From SAR202 cluster bacterium (GTDB lineage: Bacteria; Chloroflexota; Dehalococcoidia; UBA3495): a stretch of DNA of 16,540 nt. The notes beneath the pieces were generated by a model. It was not told where the DNA came from. It saw nothing but the letters and a program-made list of their open reading frames with translations, and searched no databases. Numbering within the stretch: the first letter of the stretch is position 1; each line of letters starts with the position of its first letter. This document shows, one piece after another, positions 15,059 through 16,540 of the stretch. Location: NCBI GenBank assembly GCA_002401285.1, contig NVSQ01000011.1, positions 23,926 through 40,465 of the forward strand, given 5' to 3'. A program made the position numbers and the translations under genes.

Positions 15059-16096
15059 TCACAATCGGATGCGGTCGGCGTAGGCTGCTGCCTCGGTCCG
15101 GTTGGAAGAGTCCGTTTTGCTCAGGATGCTGGTCACGTGGTGAGCGACGGTACGGACACTGATGAACAACTCGTCGGCGATCTCCTGGTTGCTCCGGCCG
15201 GCCGCTATTAGCCGGAGAACTTCCGATTCACGCTGACTAAGGCCGGCCAAGCTGGCGGCGTCCGGACCCTCCGATTCCGTCTGCTGTTTCATCGCGGCAA
15301 CCCATTCGGGCGGGGCCAATTCGTAGGCCATCCGAAACTGCTCCTCAGCCTCGGATTCAGCTCCTCGAGCCTTCAGTAAAAGACCGTAGTTGTAATGCGT
15401 CTCGGGACCCTCGGGCCGCAATCGTAGCGCTTCCGCATAGTGATCCGCGGCCCCTTCTAGGTCACTCTGGGAATGCAAAAGTATCGCCAGATTGGTGTGT
15501 GCTTCAGGGTAGTCGGGCCGTAGCCGCAAAGCCTCAATGTAGTGGGGCTCAGCGCCCGCTTGGTCCCCTTGGTTTTCTTGCAGAATGGCGTAATTATAAT
15601 GGGCTTCCGGGTAATCCGGGCGGATACGTAGCGCCTCCAGGTAATGCGCGTGAGCGTCGCCGGGTCTCTCCGTGTCCTCCAGCAACATGGCGTAGTTGTT
15701 ATGAACCTCGGCGTATTCAGGCCGCAGGCGCAACGCTTCCGAATAATGTGATTCGGCCTCGACTAATTGTCCGCTGGCCCGGAGCAGGTTGGCATAGCTA
15801 TAGTGCGCGTCCACGTTTTCGGCCCGAGAGGCAAGAGCCTGACGGTAGTGGTCCGCAGCGCCTTGGTGGCTTCCCCTCGATTGGAGCAACACGGCGTAGT
15901 TGTAATGCGCCTCGGGATATTCCGGACGTAGCCGTAACGCTTCTCGATAATGCTGGGCGGCGGCGGCTTCGTCCCCTTGCGCTTTCCTAAGGATCGCCAT
16001 GTTATTGTGGGCTTCCGGGTAGTCCGTCCTCAGCCGCAGCGCCTCTTGGTAGCAGCGAGCCTCTTCTTCGCTGTTCTCCCGCTCGGTACCTATCAA
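15059..16096 (-). CDS. TPR–LuxR transcriptional regulator (3' part of a split gene)
   Basis: The open frame encodes 345 residues. Seven consecutive 34-residue tetratricopeptide repeats (residues 28–265) carry a nearly fixed core ([17 protein letters not shown]). A LuxR/GerE-type helix-turn-helix occupies about residues 284–345 ([36 protein letters not shown]). It should bind DNA and respond to a protein or ligand through the TPR array. The apparent start is a TTG with no Shine-Dalgarno site, and sensible TPR coding continues upstream of it in the same frame ([15 protein letters not shown]), back to about 16177. I therefore read this as the 3' part of a longer gene whose cyclase-like 5' part is in another frame just upstream. 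Such cyclase–TPR–LuxR architectures are known in Chloroflexota. Confidence 0.85.
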   Translation of the reverse strand: MIGTERENSEEEARCYQEALRLRTDYPEAHNNMAILRKAQGDEAAAAQHYREALRLRPEYPEAHYNYAVLLQSRGSHQGAADHYRQALASRAENVDAHYSYANLLRASGQLVEAESHYSEALRLRPEYAEVHNNYAMLLEDTERPGDAHAHYLEALRIRPDYPEAHYNYAILQENQGDQAGAEPHYIEALRLRPDYPEAHTNLAILLHSQSDLEGAADHYAEALRLRPEGPETHYNYGLLLKARGAESEAEEQFRMAYELAPPEWVAAMKQQTESEGPDAASLAGLSQRESEVLRLIAAGRSNQEIADELFISVRTVAHHVTSILSKTDSSNRTEAAAYADRIRL

Positions 16097-16106
16097 GCTG
16101 AGTGCT

Positions 16107-16540
16107 CTAAGCAGCCAAGTCTCGGCGGGTTGGGGCCCGTTCCGATCGCGACGCCGGCGCCGCCTCGTTGAAGCCCGTCACCCGGTATAGCGTCCGATGG
16201 GGCAAGAGGTCGCCTTGCAACGTCTGGCTTCCCATCTCTTCAAAGTCGTAAAGAGGCAGGTCCGCCACATCCAAGACATTACCCGTCGTATAAACTTCGT
16301 CCAAACCGGCGGCTTCGGCCACGGGCCTGGCCAAGTCTACCCCCCGGCCTACCCATCCCTCCCCTGTCTGCAACTGGATGCATTCACCGAAACAACATCC
16401 CACACGGATAGGCATATGGGGAGTCTCAGACAAGGCTGGAGTTGACTGGTTGTGGAGCCGCCAGGCTTCAACGAGTCTAAGAGCATACTGAAGGGCGGCG
16501 TCAGGACTCTCGAACAAGAACATGTGGCCTTCCGAAGCGA
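16107..16540 (-). pseudogene. Class III adenylate/guanylate cyclase-like domain (5' part of split gene, partial)
   Basis: The frame is open from the right edge of the window to a TAG at 16107–16109 and is missing its 5' end. It encodes the C-terminal half of a class III nucleotide-cyclase domain: FLFESPDAALQYAL, PIRVGCCFGE (usual RVGIHxGE), GEGWVGRGVDLARPVAEAAG and a closing [12 protein letters not shown]. Where active cyclases have an Asn and an Arg in a VNxAAR-type motif, this one has VDLARPV, so both transition-state residues look substituted and catalytic activity is doubtful. After the domain the frame runs into an Arg/Ala-rich tail and stops 10 bp before the TPR–LuxR frame's TTG. One extra base (or two missing) somewhere between about 16107 and 16177 would join both into a single regulator. 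Confidence 0.75.

Noticed and set aside
15499..15990. 163-residue plus-strand frame opposite the TPR array
   Set aside because: It is a shadow produced by the regular 102-bp repeats on the other strand.

Overview
The window reads as a GC-rich environmental bacterium. The gene set is an MmgE/PrpD protein, a DUF1800–DUF1501–NHL group, a DUF2332 protein, a DUF4242 protein, and a cyclase/TPR/LuxR regulator. Together with frequent TTG/GTG starts behind good Shine-Dalgarno sites, this suggests a Chloroflexota lineage of the Dehalococcoidia/SAR202 type. That placement is inferred from gene families, because the window holds no rRNA or other phylogenetic marker.

Layout. 89–2148 (+): a fold-type I aminotransferase and a short-chain dehydrogenase. 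2298–3701 (-): a monocarboxylate-type MFS transporter. 3702–4226: about 525 bp without a convincing gene, holding a tight cluster of DnaA-box-like 9-mers. 4227–5003 (+): a hypothetical gene split by an in-frame TAA. 5169–6548 (+): an MmgE/PrpD protein followed by an intrinsic terminator. 6686–7495 (-): a putative lipoprotein with a perfect -10 hexamer upstream. 7582–8652 (-): a DUF2332 gene split by an in-frame TAA. 8885–12738 (+): DUF1800, DUF1501 and NHL-propeller genes, apparently one transcription unit behind a TTGACA promoter, with hairpin-forming repeats in both gaps. 12841–14423 (+): a small acidic hypothetical protein and a second aminotransferase, ended by a strong terminator. 14562–14825 (-): a DUF4242 protein. 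15059–16540 (-): a nucleotide-cyclase/TPR/LuxR regulator that is frameshifted and runs off the right edge.

Most of the window is ordinary small-molecule metabolism (two aminotransferases, SDR, MFS, MmgE/PrpD) with no obvious single pathway. The best candidate for a poorly understood system is the DUF1800–DUF1501–NHL trio, in which none of the three proteins shows a signal peptide although many DUF1501 relatives carry a Tat leader. The second striking feature is the DnaA-box cluster away from any replication gene. The third is that three genes in one 16.5-kb window are broken by single-site lesions (two TAA codons and one frameshift). These are either real gene decay or base-calling errors in an assembled genome, and read-level checking would separate the two.
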